A DNA stretch of 10,001 bases from Hymenobacter sp. (GTDB lineage Bacteria; Bacteroidota; Bacteroidia; Cytophagales; Hymenobacteraceae), in NCBI GenBank assembly GCA_025362615.1, contig JANYFQ010000641.1:1-10001 (forward strand), written 5' to 3'. Shown here one piece after another: positions 1-6,623 of the stretch (the first letter of the stretch is position 1; every line of letters starts with the position of its first letter). The position numbers and the translations under genes were made by a program. The notes beneath the pieces are model-generated. The model saw only the letters and a list, made by a program, of their open reading frames with translations, did no database searches and was not told the origin of the DNA.

Positions 1-594
1 CTCCGCCCCGAACTCACCCTGGTGTGGAAAACCCAGCCCCAGGCCCTGCTGCTGGCCGGCAAGCTGCGCGCCAGCCTGCGCACCACCGGCGAAGCCGCCG
101 ACGTGCTCACCCCCCAATCGAAGCGCCTGGGCGAGCTGGACGACATGATAGACGGCCCCAAAAAAGAAGGCAAGCTCAAGTACGTAATGAAGGCCCTGGC
201 CCTGCAATACGACGAGGAAGACGACGGCAAGCCCTACTACCGCGAGTTCGGCATCGAAAAAATAAACCGCGCCTACACCCTGCCCCGCGACCGCGGCGAA
301 CGCGCCAAGGCCCTGCTCAAGCTGGTGAAAGCCTTGAGCAACCCCAAACACCAACTGGCCGACATCAAATACGGCAAAACCTTCTGGAAAGAAATTTCCG
401 ACGAGTACAACCGCTTGCAACCCAAGCAGGCCAGAGACGCTGGCACCCGCTCAACCGAAGTAGCCGGCAAAAACCTGTTCCGCGAAACAGCCGAAGACGT
501 GCTGGTGGCCCTGCTGTACCTGCTGCGCGCTAACTACCCGCAGACGTACAAGGCCGAGCGCCGCAAATTTGGGGTGCTGAAGGAGAGCTATTGA
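1..594 (+). CDS. Hypothetical protein, 5'-truncated by the window edge
   Basis: The reading frame is open from base 1 to a TGA at 592-594, giving 197 visible residues. The first in-window start-like codon is a GTG at 22, but the frame continues upstream and codon use looks coding from the first base, so the gene most likely begins outside the window. I do not recognise the family. The visible protein is charged and probably mostly helical. It has a Lys/Asp/Glu-rich middle, an aromatic patch (KPYYREFGIEKINRAY) around visible residues 77-92, and a leucine-rich segment near the C-terminus (DVLVALLYLLRANYPQTY). No signal peptide, membrane span or catalytic motif can be seen in this part. The gene converges on the minus-strand gene ending at 697. 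The coding call is fairly sure; no function can be given. Confidence 0.72.
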   Translation, partial: LRPELTLVWKTQPQALLLAGKLRASLRTTGEAADVLTPQSKRLGELDDMIDGPKKEGKLKYVMKALALQYDEEDDGKPYYREFGIEKINRAYTLPRDRGERAKALLKLVKALSNPKHQLADIKYGKTFWKEISDEYNRLQPKQARDAGTRSTEVAGKNLFRETAEDVLVALLYLLRANYPQTYKAERRKFGVLKESY

Positions 595-605
595 TGGGGT
601 GGGGC

Positions 606-682
606 GAGTGAGTGAATTAATGGTTCGGTTGTGCTCGCTGACACACGGCCAACTGACCATTCACTCATTCGCTCACTCACTC
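606..682. repeat. GAGT/CACT low-complexity inverted repeat between convergent genes
   Basis: A 10-bp perfect inverted repeat, GAGTGAGTGA (606-615) and TCACTCACTC (673-682), flanks a 57-nt spacer. The right arm belongs to a longer run of CACT/CATT words from 661 to 684. It lies in the 102-bp gap between two converging genes. It could fold in transcripts from either side and act as a weak two-way terminator, but the long loop and the absence of a T-run make that uncertain. It may simply be tetranucleotide-type low complexity. Confidence 0.45.
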
Positions 683-696
683 ATCCACTTATTGTT

Positions 697-1083
697 TCAA
701 GCCTTCCACAACTCCTGCTGCACCTGCTTGCCCACCGTGAGCATAATGCGCACCGGATTAGGGATGAGCGTAATGCGTGCTTCCTTGCCGGGGTATTTTT
801 CCGAATCGACCCACACGCCTTCTTTCGGGCCGGGGGCTTCGCCGGGTTGGCTGGGCAGGTAGGCGGTGGGCAGCAGCACGTCGGTGTCCGACTTCAGGTC
901 GCGGTGAACTTTGTCGAGAGCGGCTTCCAGCTCGTCGCCGTATTCGTCGTTGAAGTCGTCCTCCAGGTCGTGCAGGGCCTCTTCTATTTCGTCGTAGCGG
1001 GGGTCGTCGTATTTAAGAACGTGCAGCTCGGCTTTCTTTTCAATCAGAGCCACAAGGGCGGTGTTGATGCTTTGAATGTCCAT
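697..1083 (-). CDS. Small acidic hypothetical protein (128 aa)
   Basis: This minus-strand frame starts at an ATG (MDIQSINTALVALIEKK) at 1083 and stops with TGA at 697. The frame stays open 42 codons further upstream, but that stretch is Pro/Ser/Arg-rich and looks like translated intergenic DNA, so the internal ATG is preferred. Residues 11-65 are predicted helical and strongly acidic (DDPRYDEIEEALHDLEDDFNDEYGDELEAALDKV), ending in basic residues. A Pro/Gly linker (about 78-90) follows, then a beta-like segment, KEARITLIPNPVRIMLTVGKQ, and a tail QQELWKA. There is no signal peptide or membrane span, so it is probably cytoplasmic. I do not recognise the family and assign no function. Its 5' end is divergent from the dioxygenase gene across a 192-bp gap. 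The acidic helix might be a protein-interaction surface; that is inference only. Confidence 0.75.
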   Translation of the reverse strand: MDIQSINTALVALIEKKAELHVLKYDDPRYDEIEEALHDLEDDFNDEYGDELEAALDKVHRDLKSDTDVLLPTAYLPSQPGEAPGPKEGVWVDSEKYPGKEARITLIPNPVRIMLTVGKQVQQELWKA

Positions 1084-1197
1084 GTGGGGGCGACGGGGTG
1101 CGGGGAAGGGTCGGTTTGAGACAGTATCGGGCTGCAAAAGTGGCGATGAAACGGCAAACGCCGCGCTGGTTGGCGGCCAGTGGCCCGACGACCAGCA

Positions 1198-1221
1198 GCG
1201 GCCCGGCACTTTTCGGGCCGC
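1198..1221. repeat. GC-rich hairpin in the dioxygenase upstream region
   Basis: Arms GCGGCCCG (1198-1205) and CGGGCCGC (1214-1221) form a perfect 8-bp stem with an 8-nt loop, GCACTTTT. On the plus strand it is followed within 6 nt by TACTTTTATT. It could be a leader hairpin, an intrinsic-terminator-like structure ahead of the dioxygenase gene, or a regulator site in the divergent intergenic region. The sequence alone does not decide between these. Confidence 0.4.
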
Positions 1222-1225
1222 GCCG

Positions 1226-1233
1226 TACTTTTA
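1226..1233 (+). promoter_or_regulatory. Possible Bacteroidota -7 element for the dioxygenase gene
   Basis: TACTTTTA matches the Bacteroidota -7 consensus TAnnTTTG at every fixed position except the last. It lies 42 nt before the proposed ATG of the dioxygenase. I see no TTTG or TTG at the usual distance upstream, where the GC-rich hairpin arms sit instead, so this is a weak candidate. Confidence 0.25.
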
Positions 1234-1275
1234 TTGGCGCAAACCGCTCCTCTCCCCCCAACCCCTCCCCCGCCC

Positions 1276-2409
1276 ATGCAAACCATGACCTCGCCCGAAG
1301 TGCTGGCCCAGCCCGCCCAGGATTTTTTGCCCCTCAACGGCACCGATTACGTCGAGCTGTACGTCGGCAACGCCAAGCAGTCGGCCTACTACTACCAGGC
1401 CGCATTTGGCTACGAGCTAGTGGCTTACGCCGGCCCCGAAACCGGCCTGCGCGACCGCGCCAGCTACGTGCTGCAACAGGGCAAAATCCGCCTCGTCCTC
1501 ACCACCTCGCTGCTGCCCGACTCCGACATCACCCGCCACGTAGCCCAGCACGGCGACGGCGTGAAGGTAATGGCCCTGTGGGTGGACGATGCCCGGCAGT
1601 CGTTTATCGAAACCACCAAGCGCGGCGCCCGCGTCGCTTTCGAGCCTTATACTATTGAAGATGAGCACGGCAGCGTCACGCTGGCCGGCATCTACACCTA
1701 CGGCGAAACCATCCACACCTTCGTGGAGCGCTCCAATTATTCGGGGCCGTTTCTGCCCGGTTTCGTGGCCCGCACCAGCGGCCTGCCGCAGGGCAACCCC
1801 GTGGGCCTGCTCCACATCGACCACTGCGTGGGCAACGTGGGCTGGGGCGAGATGAATACCTGGATTAAATTCTACGAAGACGTGATGGGCTTCAAGCTGC
1901 TCATTACGTTTGACGACGACGACATCAGCACCGAGTATTCGGCCCTCATGAGCAAGGTCGTCAGCAACGGCAACGGCTTCGTCAAATTCCCCATCAACGA
2001 GCCGGCCGAGGGCAAAAAGAAGAGCCAGATTGAGGAATACCTCGACTTCTACCACTCGCCCGGCGTGCAGCACGTCGCCATCGCCACCGACGATATCCGC
2101 GCCACCGTCACCGAGTTGCGCCGCCGGGGCGTAGAGTTCCTCAGCGTCCCATCAGCCTACTACGACGACCTGACCGACCGCATCGGCCACATCGATGAGG
2201 ACATGGAATCGGTGAAGGCCCTCAACCTGCTCGTGGACCGCGACGAGGAAGGCTACCTGCTCCAGATTTTCACCAAGCCCGTCGAAGACAGGCCCACGGT
2301 ATTCTTCGAAATCATCCAGCGCAAAGGGGCCAAGAGCTTCGGCAAAGGCAATTTCAAGGCGCTGTTCGAGGCCATCGAGCGCGAGCAGGCGTTGCGTGGT
2401 AATTTGTAA
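1276..2409 (+). CDS. hppD: 4-hydroxyphenylpyruvate dioxygenase
   Basis: This 377-residue protein has the full length and architecture of 4-hydroxyphenylpyruvate dioxygenase. That non-haem Fe(II) enzyme converts 4-hydroxyphenylpyruvate plus O2 to homogentisate and CO2 in tyrosine degradation. Two vicinal-oxygen-chelate halves are visible: residues about 22-155 (DYVELYVGNAKQSAYYYQ onwards) and about 177-347. The expected Fe ligands are His183 (HIDHCVGNV), His266 (GVQHVAIATDD) and Glu345 (FFEIIQR). The family's C-terminal GNFKALFEAIEREQ helix, which closes the active site, is also present. The start is taken at ATG 1276 (MQTMTSPEV); a second ATG at 1285 is possible. The frame runs 32 codons further upstream, but those are Pro/Ala-rich and overlap the hairpin, so they are probably untranslated. 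The enzyme is expected to be cytoplasmic. No homogentisate dioxygenase neighbours it here. A strong terminator follows. Confidence 0.97.
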   Translation: MQTMTSPEVLAQPAQDFLPLNGTDYVELYVGNAKQSAYYYQAAFGYELVAYAGPETGLRDRASYVLQQGKIRLVLTTSLLPDSDITRHVAQHGDGVKVMALWVDDARQSFIETTKRGARVAFEPYTIEDEHGSVTLAGIYTYGETIHTFVERSNYSGPFLPGFVARTSGLPQGNPVGLLHIDHCVGNVGWGEMNTWIKFYEDVMGFKLLITFDDDDISTEYSALMSKVVSNGNGFVKFPINEPAEGKKKSQIEEYLDFYHSPGVQHVAIATDDIRATVTELRRRGVEFLSVPSAYYDDLTDRIGHIDEDMESVKALNLLVDRDEEGYLLQIFTKPVEDRPTVFFEIIQRKGAKSFGKGNFKALFEAIEREQALRGNL

Positions 2410-2415
2410 CAATTC

Positions 2416-2490
2416 ACTCCGTGAAACGCTGTGAACGCTGTGCGAGATTTTTTCACACAGCGTTCACAGCGTTTCACGGAGTTTTTTATT
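2416..2490 (+). terminator. Perfect 27-bp hairpin terminator after the dioxygenase gene
   Basis: Arms 2416-2442 and 2456-2482 are exact reverse complements over 27 bp with a 13-nt loop (2443-2455, containing six Ts). A T-rich tract (TTTTTTATTT) follows immediately to 2491. It begins 6 nt after the TAA stop of the dioxygenase. Each arm is itself built from a near-tandem word, GTGAAACGCT then GTGAACGCT then GTG. The stem is longer than most intrinsic terminators. It is positioned as the transcription end of the upstream gene, but it also lies just 15 nt before the next ATG. Confidence 0.85.
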
Positions 2491-2497
2491 TCTAATC

Positions 2498-4234
2498 ATG
2501 TCCCTAACTCCCGAAATCCAAGCCGCCGTAAACTGCTGGCTCACCCCCGCTTACGATGCCCAAACGCAAGCTTCCATCCGCCAGATGCTGGCCGAAAATC
2601 AGCACGAAGCCCTGACCGATGCCTTTTACCGCAGCCTCGAATTTGGCACCGGCGGCCTGCGCGGCATCATGGGGCCGGGCTCGAATCGCATGAATCGGTA
2701 CACGCTGGGCATGGCTACTCAGGGCTTGTGCAATTATTTGATTCAGTCGTTTCCGGGCCAGGAAATTAAAGTGGCCATTGCCCACGACAGCCGCAACAAT
2801 AGCCCCGAATTTGCCCAGATTTCGGCCGGTATTTTTTCGGGCAATGGCATCACCGTTTATTTATTCGACGCGCTGCGGCCCACGCCCGAATTATCGTTTG
2901 CCATCCGGGAGCTGGGTTGCCAAAGTGGCTGTGTCATAACCGCTTCACACAACCCGAAGGAATACAACGGCTACAAAGTTTATTGGAACGACGGGGCGCA
3001 AGTTGTCGCTCCGCACGACGCGAACATCATTACCGAAGTAAATAAAATTACGTCAATTGACGACGTTAAATTCACGGCTGATAATTCGAAAATAATTAGC
3101 GTCGGGGCGGATATTGACGCTTTATATTTCGCCAAAGCCAAGCAGTTAAGCATTGACCCGGCCGCCATTCAGCGGCAGCACGATTTGAAAATCGTGTACA
3201 CGCCCATCCACGGCTCGGGCATTACGGTGGTGCCCGGTTTGCTGCGCGAATTTGGCTTTACCAACGTGAGCATTGTGGAGGCGCAGGCCACGCCCGACGG
3301 CAATTTCCCGACCGTGCAGTCGCCCAATCCCGAAGAAAAAAGTGCCATGCAACCGGCCCTCGACCAAGCCCAAACCCTTGACGCTGACCTGGTGCTGGCC
3401 ACTGACCCCGACGCCGACCGCGTGGGCATGGGCGTGAAGAACAACGCCGGCGAATGGGTACTGCTCAACGGCAACCAAACGGCCGCCCTACTGACGAATT
3501 ACCTGCTTGCGGCCCGCCGCAAAACCGGGCTGGCCCAACCCAACGATTTCATCGTGTACACCATCGTCACGAGCGAAATTCTGGGCGACATTGCCGCCCG
3601 CCACGCCGTCAAAAGCTACCAAACCCTGACGGGTTTCAAATACATCGCCGGCCTCATCCGCGATTTGGAAGGCCAGGAAAACTACATCGGCGGCGGCGAG
3701 GAAAGCTACGGCTACCTCATCGGCGACTTCGTGCGCGACAAAGACGCGGTATCGGCCTGCGCCCTCATTGCCGAGATGGCGGCCGTGGCCAAAGACCAGG
3801 GCCGCACCCTATACCAGGAAATGGTGCAGATGTACGCCGACTACGGACTTTACCTCGAAGACCTTATCTCGCTCACCAAGAAGGGAATGCGCGGGGCCGA
3901 AGAAATTCAGGAAATGATGGCCGGCCTGCGGGCCAACCCGCCCGCTGCCATCGCGGGCCTGCCAGTGGTGGAAATCCGGGACTACAAAACCGGGCAAATC
4001 CACGACCTCCGCACCCAGACCGCCGTCGCCACTGGCCTCGAAAGCTCCAACGTGTTGCAATTCATCCTCGCAGATGGCAGCAAAATATCGGCCCGCCCCA
4101 GTGGCACCGAGCCCAAAATCAAATTCTATTTCAGCGTCCGGCAACCGTTAAAATCAGTGGTGGATTTTGATTTGGCCACGCGGCTAGCGCGGGAAAAGAT
4201 TCAAGGCATAATTGCGGATATGCAGTTAGGATAG
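2498..4234 (+). CDS. Phospho-sugar mutase (alpha-D-phosphohexomutase family)
   Basis: This 578-residue cytoplasmic enzyme belongs to the phosphoglucomutase/phosphomannomutase superfamily. It interconverts 1- and 6-phosphates of hexoses through a phosphoserine and Mg2+. All four active-site signatures are present in order: GTGGLRG at 50-56, the phosphoserine loop TASHNP at 148-153 (Ser150), the metal loop DPDADR at 303-308, the sugar loop GGEES at 399-403, and the phosphate-binding loop RPSGTEPK at 533-540. Length and the TASHNPKEYNGYK context resemble the long PgcA-type (about 580 residues) rather than the 450-residue ManB/AlgC or GlmM types. Whether glucose, mannose or pentose phosphates are preferred cannot be told from sequence. 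The ATG at 2498 follows the upstream hairpin's T-tract by 7 nt. No separate promoter is evident, so expression may depend on read-through or a promoter within the preceding gene. An AT-rich pocket occupies about 3020-3140. Confidence 0.95.
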   Translation: MSLTPEIQAAVNCWLTPAYDAQTQASIRQMLAENQHEALTDAFYRSLEFGTGGLRGIMGPGSNRMNRYTLGMATQGLCNYLIQSFPGQEIKVAIAHDSRNNSPEFAQISAGIFSGNGITVYLFDALRPTPELSFAIRELGCQSGCVITASHNPKEYNGYKVYWNDGAQVVAPHDANIITEVNKITSIDDVKFTADNSKIISVGADIDALYFAKAKQLSIDPAAIQRQHDLKIVYTPIHGSGITVVPGLLREFGFTNVSIVEAQATPDGNFPTVQSPNPEEKSAMQPALDQAQTLDADLVLATDPDADRVGMGVKNNAGEWVLLNGNQTAALLTNYLLAARRKTGLAQPNDFIVYTIVTSEILGDIAARHAVKSYQTLTGFKYIAGLIRDLEGQENYIGGGEESYGYLIGDFVRDKDAVSACALIAEMAAVAKDQGRTLYQEMVQMYADYGLYLEDLISLTKKGMRGAEEIQEMMAGLRANPPAAIAGLPVVEIRDYKTGQIHDLRTQTAVATGLESSNVLQFILADGSKISARPSGTEPKIKFYFSVRQPLKSVVDFDLATRLAREKIQGIIADMQLG

Positions 4235-4268
4235 AACTTTAGCGCAGGACTAATTACGGGGGATGTAT

Positions 4269-4583
4269 TTACAAAGCGTCTTCAGTTCGCAACTTTCGCG
4301 GGTCGCTCCGCGAATCAAGCACCTGCTTTATCCAAATTATTTCCCCGTCAATTTGGTGGATGATTTTACTGAAACCAACTGTCGCATAGCGTAATGCATC
4401 TGCGGGCCGTACAATTGCCAAATAAGGTTCAGGGCGGCCCAGGGCCGGGAATATCTCTAACTTGTAGGTGTAAGCCACCACAGCGGTCAGCTTCTTCTCA
4501 CGGGTGTCGGGAGCGGCTACTTCCCAGTAGTCCAGTAACTCTTCCATGTCGGTGAGCGCCCGACGGGTCCATTTCACGCGCAT
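4269..4583 (-). CDS. RelE/ParE-family toxin (plasmid-stabilisation type)
   Basis: This 104-residue basic protein has the RelE/ParE toxin pattern. It opens with a beta strand and a helix, MRVKWTRRALTDMEELLDYW, at 1-20. The core is FPALGRPEPYL (45-55), a conserved arginine region around 59-66, then the beta hairpin YATVGFSKIIHQIDGEIIWIKQVLDSRSDPRKL (66-98), matching the family ending of I-x-I-x-x-V-x-D-x-R-x-D-P. Such proteins either cleave ribosome-bound mRNA (RelE) or poison gyrase (ParE), and the sequence does not decide which. The ATG at 4583 follows the antitoxin's TAG stop by one nucleotide (TAG-A-ATG), so the two are almost certainly co-transcribed and translationally coupled. The gene converges on the phospho-sugar mutase with a 34-bp gap and no obvious terminator. 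Confidence 0.85.
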   Translation of the reverse strand: MRVKWTRRALTDMEELLDYWEVAAPDTREKKLTAVVAYTYKLEIFPALGRPEPYLAIVRPADALRYATVGFSKIIHQIDGEIIWIKQVLDSRSDPRKLRTEDAL

Positions 4584-4584
4584 T

Positions 4585-4842
4585 CTAACGCTTGGCGTAA
4601 TGGCGCAAGTGCGCAGCGGCTTCGTCGTTGGTCAGCACCCGGCCGTGTTTGATGTCGTCGTCGGCAGCATCCAGGCGCGCCATCAGTTCCGCTTCCGAAT
4701 ACATGGGGGGGTGTGGCAGGCGTTTGTGGTCGAACTCCAGCACGGCTTCATCAATCAAGCGACGCAGTTCGTTCATTAGCTCAACATCTTGCACGGCAAT
4801 AACTTGCTTTATTACCAGAACTTTCTCCGCTTCAAGGTTCAT
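4585..4842 (-). CDS. Antitoxin partner of the RelE/ParE toxin
   Basis: This 85-residue protein is encoded directly upstream of the toxin, the usual antitoxin-first order. The N-terminal half (residues 1-36) is helical with the spacing VIKQVIAVQDVELMNELRRLIDEAV. The C-terminal half, YSEAELMARLDAADDDIKHGRVLTNDEAAAHL (48-79), matches the ending I associate with Bacteroidota RelE/ParE partners: a helix, then DI-x-x-GRV, then an EE-type cap that probably wraps the toxin. No clear ribbon-helix-helix, Phd/YefM or helix-turn-helix DNA-binding motif is visible, which is notable if the protein autoregulates. The ATG at 4842 is preceded by an A-rich leader (AAAAGAAAACGTC), a typical Bacteroidota start context. 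The antitoxin role is inferred from position, size and coupling with the toxin gene. Confidence 0.75.
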   Translation of the reverse strand: MNLEAEKVLVIKQVIAVQDVELMNELRRLIDEAVLEFDHKRLPHPPMYSEAELMARLDAADDDIKHGRVLTNDEAAAHLRHYAKR

Positions 4843-4869
4843 GACGTTTTCTTTTAATTGAATCCACCC

Positions 4870-4885
4870 ACAAGTTACGACTTGT
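4870..4885. promoter_or_regulatory. Palindrome between the kinase gene and the antitoxin, candidate operator
   Basis: Half sites ACAAGT (4870-4875) and ACTTGT (4880-4885) are perfect inverted repeats separated by TACG. The site lies in the 57-bp gap, 27 nt upstream of the antitoxin ATG on the minus strand and 14 nt past the kinase stop codon. Toxin-antitoxin operons commonly carry short palindromic operators here. A 6-bp stem is too short for a good terminator and has no T-run. Binding is inferred, not shown. Confidence 0.4.
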
Positions 4886-4899
4886 TCAGCGCATACACT

Positions 4900-6597
4900 T
4901 CACCGCCGTTCGCGCCCCGTACCCAGCAACAGCAGCACCAGTAAAAAGAAGCCCGTAGTGCCCAAACTCCACCACGTTATTTCGGGTACGCCGTGGAAGT
5001 AGCGCATTCCGGGCGCGTAGCGGCCCACCATCGTAAGGCCCGAAAACAGGATGCCCGCCACGCACAGCAGCGCCAGAATGCTGCGGCTCACGAGCTGGTC
5101 GGCCTTGCGTAGCAGCGTGTTGTAGCCGCTTAGCTCCACTTTGACGCGCAGCTCGCCCTTGCTTATTTTCCGCACAATCTGGCGGATGTCGGCGGGCAGC
5201 GTTTGCAGCAGGGCCAGCAGTTGGGTGCCGGTGTATTCGGCTTCGCTGAGAATGTTTTCCTTGGAATACTGCTCCTTCACGATGCGGGCACCGTAGGGCC
5301 GCACAAATTCAAACGTATTAAAATTAGGGTGCAATACTTTGCCAATTCCTTCGAGAATAACCAGCGCCCGCAGAATTAAAAACACTGCGCCGGGCACTTG
5401 CAATTTGTAATTATAAATCACGGCTTGCAGGCTGTCGGCCAGGTCGCTCATTTTCATTTCCTTCACGTCGAGCACCGCGAAATCTTCGATGATTTGCATC
5501 AGGTCGGCCTCGAAAGCCCGCATATCGGGTATTTCGGACGTGAGGGCCAAGCGCCTGAAGTTGAGCGCCATGCTGCGGGCATCCTGCCGGGCCATGCCGA
5601 TGAAAACGCCCGCAAAAGCGTATTTCTGCTGCTTGGTGAGCTTGCCCACCATGCCAAAGTCGATGAGCACCACCGTGCCGTCGGGGCGCACGAGTACGTT
5701 GCCGGGGTGCGGGTCGGCGTGGAAAAACCCGAACTCGAATATCTGGGTCAGGTAAATGTCCATGCCCGTTTCGGCCACGGCGGCGGGGTCGAGGCCCCAG
5801 GCGAGTAGCTGCGGTTTGTCGGTTATTTTGCAGCCTTTTACAAACTCAATGACGAGTATTTTATCGGTTGATATTTCGCGGTAAGGCTTCGGAATATAAA
5901 ACGTGGTGTAATTCGCGTACAGCTTCCGCATTTGCTCCATCGAGCGGGCTTCGGCGGTGTAATCCAGCTCCTTACTCATGCTGCGCTCGAAGGCATCGAC
6001 CACATCCTGCGGGTTGGCCAGGCCCTGACTGCTCAAAAAGCCGCTCGTCAGGCGCACGAGTTCGTGGAGCAGGGCGAGGTCGCCGCGCACTTTTTCCTGC
6101 ACACCGGGGCGCTGCACTTTTATCACCACGTCTTCGCCCGTGAGCAGGCGGGCGCGGTGTACCTGCCCGATGCTGGCCGAGCCGATGGGCACGTCTTCAA
6201 AATCGCTGAATACGGCCTCCAGCGGCTGTTTCAGTTCGGTTTCGATGATTTGGCGGGCCACGGCCACGTCGAAGGGCGGCACATTGCTTTGCAGCTTCTC
6301 AAACTCGTCAATCAGGGCCTGGGGTAGCAAGTCGGCGCGGTTGCTGAGCGCCTGGGCCAGCTTGATGAACGTGGGCCCTAACTCTTCGATAATAAGGCGA
6401 ATACGCTCCCAGCGCGTGGTATCGAATACCTGGCGGTCGGCCTGCTGCCAGCTTAGCTTGCGGCTGCTGCTGACCAGGCGGCGCAGCGGCGTACTCGTCA
6501 CCACGTCCTCGAAGCCGTATTTGAGCAGGACTTCGCCCACTTGCTTGAGGCGGGTGAGGTTGGAGATGGTATTTTTAAACACAGACCGCAGATTCAA
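4900..6597 (-). CDS. ABC1/UbiB-family atypical kinase (AarF-like)
   Basis: This 565-residue protein is an ABC1 (UbiB/ADCK) protein-kinase-like ATPase, linked in other organisms to isoprenoid quinone biosynthesis and lipid homeostasis. Visible motifs are LGPTFIKLAQ (73-82), where the signature normally reads KxGQ; the nucleotide loop GSASIGQVH (139-147); the ATP-lysine VVIK (Lys160); KELDYTAEA (209-217); the catalytic HADPHPGN (293-300); and the metal-binding DFG (313-315). Two C-terminal membrane spans, about 505-525 and 543-559, followed by GRERR, fit the family's membrane anchor. Bacteroidota generally use menaquinone, so I avoid the symbol ubiB. The start is uncertain. The frame is stopped at 6604-6606 and contains no ATG near its 5' end, only TTG (6597) or GTG (6582), and this 5' end lies in a repeat-like sequence. 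The toxin-antitoxin pair follows 57 bp downstream. Confidence 0.93.
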   Translation of the reverse strand: MNLRSVFKNTISNLTRLKQVGEVLLKYGFEDVVTSTPLRRLVSSSRKLSWQQADRQVFDTTRWERIRLIIEELGPTFIKLAQALSNRADLLPQALIDEFEKLQSNVPPFDVAVARQIIETELKQPLEAVFSDFEDVPIGSASIGQVHRARLLTGEDVVIKVQRPGVQEKVRGDLALLHELVRLTSGFLSSQGLANPQDVVDAFERSMSKELDYTAEARSMEQMRKLYANYTTFYIPKPYREISTDKILVIEFVKGCKITDKPQLLAWGLDPAAVAETGMDIYLTQIFEFGFFHADPHPGNVLVRPDGTVVLIDFGMVGKLTKQQKYAFAGVFIGMARQDARSMALNFRRLALTSEIPDMRAFEADLMQIIEDFAVLDVKEMKMSDLADSLQAVIYNYKLQVPGAVFLILRALVILEGIGKVLHPNFNTFEFVRPYGARIVKEQYSKENILSEAEYTGTQLLALLQTLPADIRQIVRKISKGELRVKVELSGYNTLLRKADQLVSRSILALLCVAGILFSGLTMVGRYAPGMRYFHGVPEITWWSLGTTGFFLLVLLLLGTGRERR

Positions 6598-6622
6598 ACG
6601 GATTTAACGAATGGAACGGATG
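6577..6622. repeat. Dispersed-repeat-like word sequence overlapping the kinase 5' end
   Basis: The plus strand reads ACACAGACCGCAGATT, then CAAACGGATTTAACGAATGG, then AACGGATG, with AACGGAT occurring twice 18 nt apart (6597-6603 and 6615-6621). I recognise the style from intergenic word repeats of the ACCGCAGATT...AACGGATTT type that are dispersed in many bacterial genomes. It spans the proposed TTG start and the first few codons of the kinase. Repeat membership cannot be proved from one copy. Confidence 0.45.
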
Positions 6623-6623
6623 C

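Noticed and set aside
1084..1209. 42-residue N-terminal extension of the small acidic protein
   Set aside because: Its composition (Pro/Ser/Arg/Cys) is unlike the acidic body of the protein and it covers the divergent promoter region.
1180..1275. N-terminal extension of the dioxygenase by 32 residues
   Set aside because: The extra residues are Pro/Ala-rich, overlap the upstream hairpin and -7-like box, and exceed the usual family length; ATG 1276 is a better start.
1417..2073. 218-codon open frame on the minus strand
   Set aside because: It is a shadow of the dioxygenase gene, which carries all three iron ligands in the other strand's frame.
2416..2482. Long inverted repeat considered as the ends of an insertion sequence
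   Set aside because: Only 13 nt lie between the arms, so there is no room for a transposase; a terminator followed by a T-tract fits.
3454..4170. 238-codon open frame on the plus strand
   Set aside because: It lies inside the phospho-sugar mutase in another frame, and its Arg/Pro-rich translation has no recognisable domain.
4235..4268. Search for a terminator between the converging mutase and toxin genes
   Set aside because: No stem followed by a T-run could be found in the 34-bp gap.
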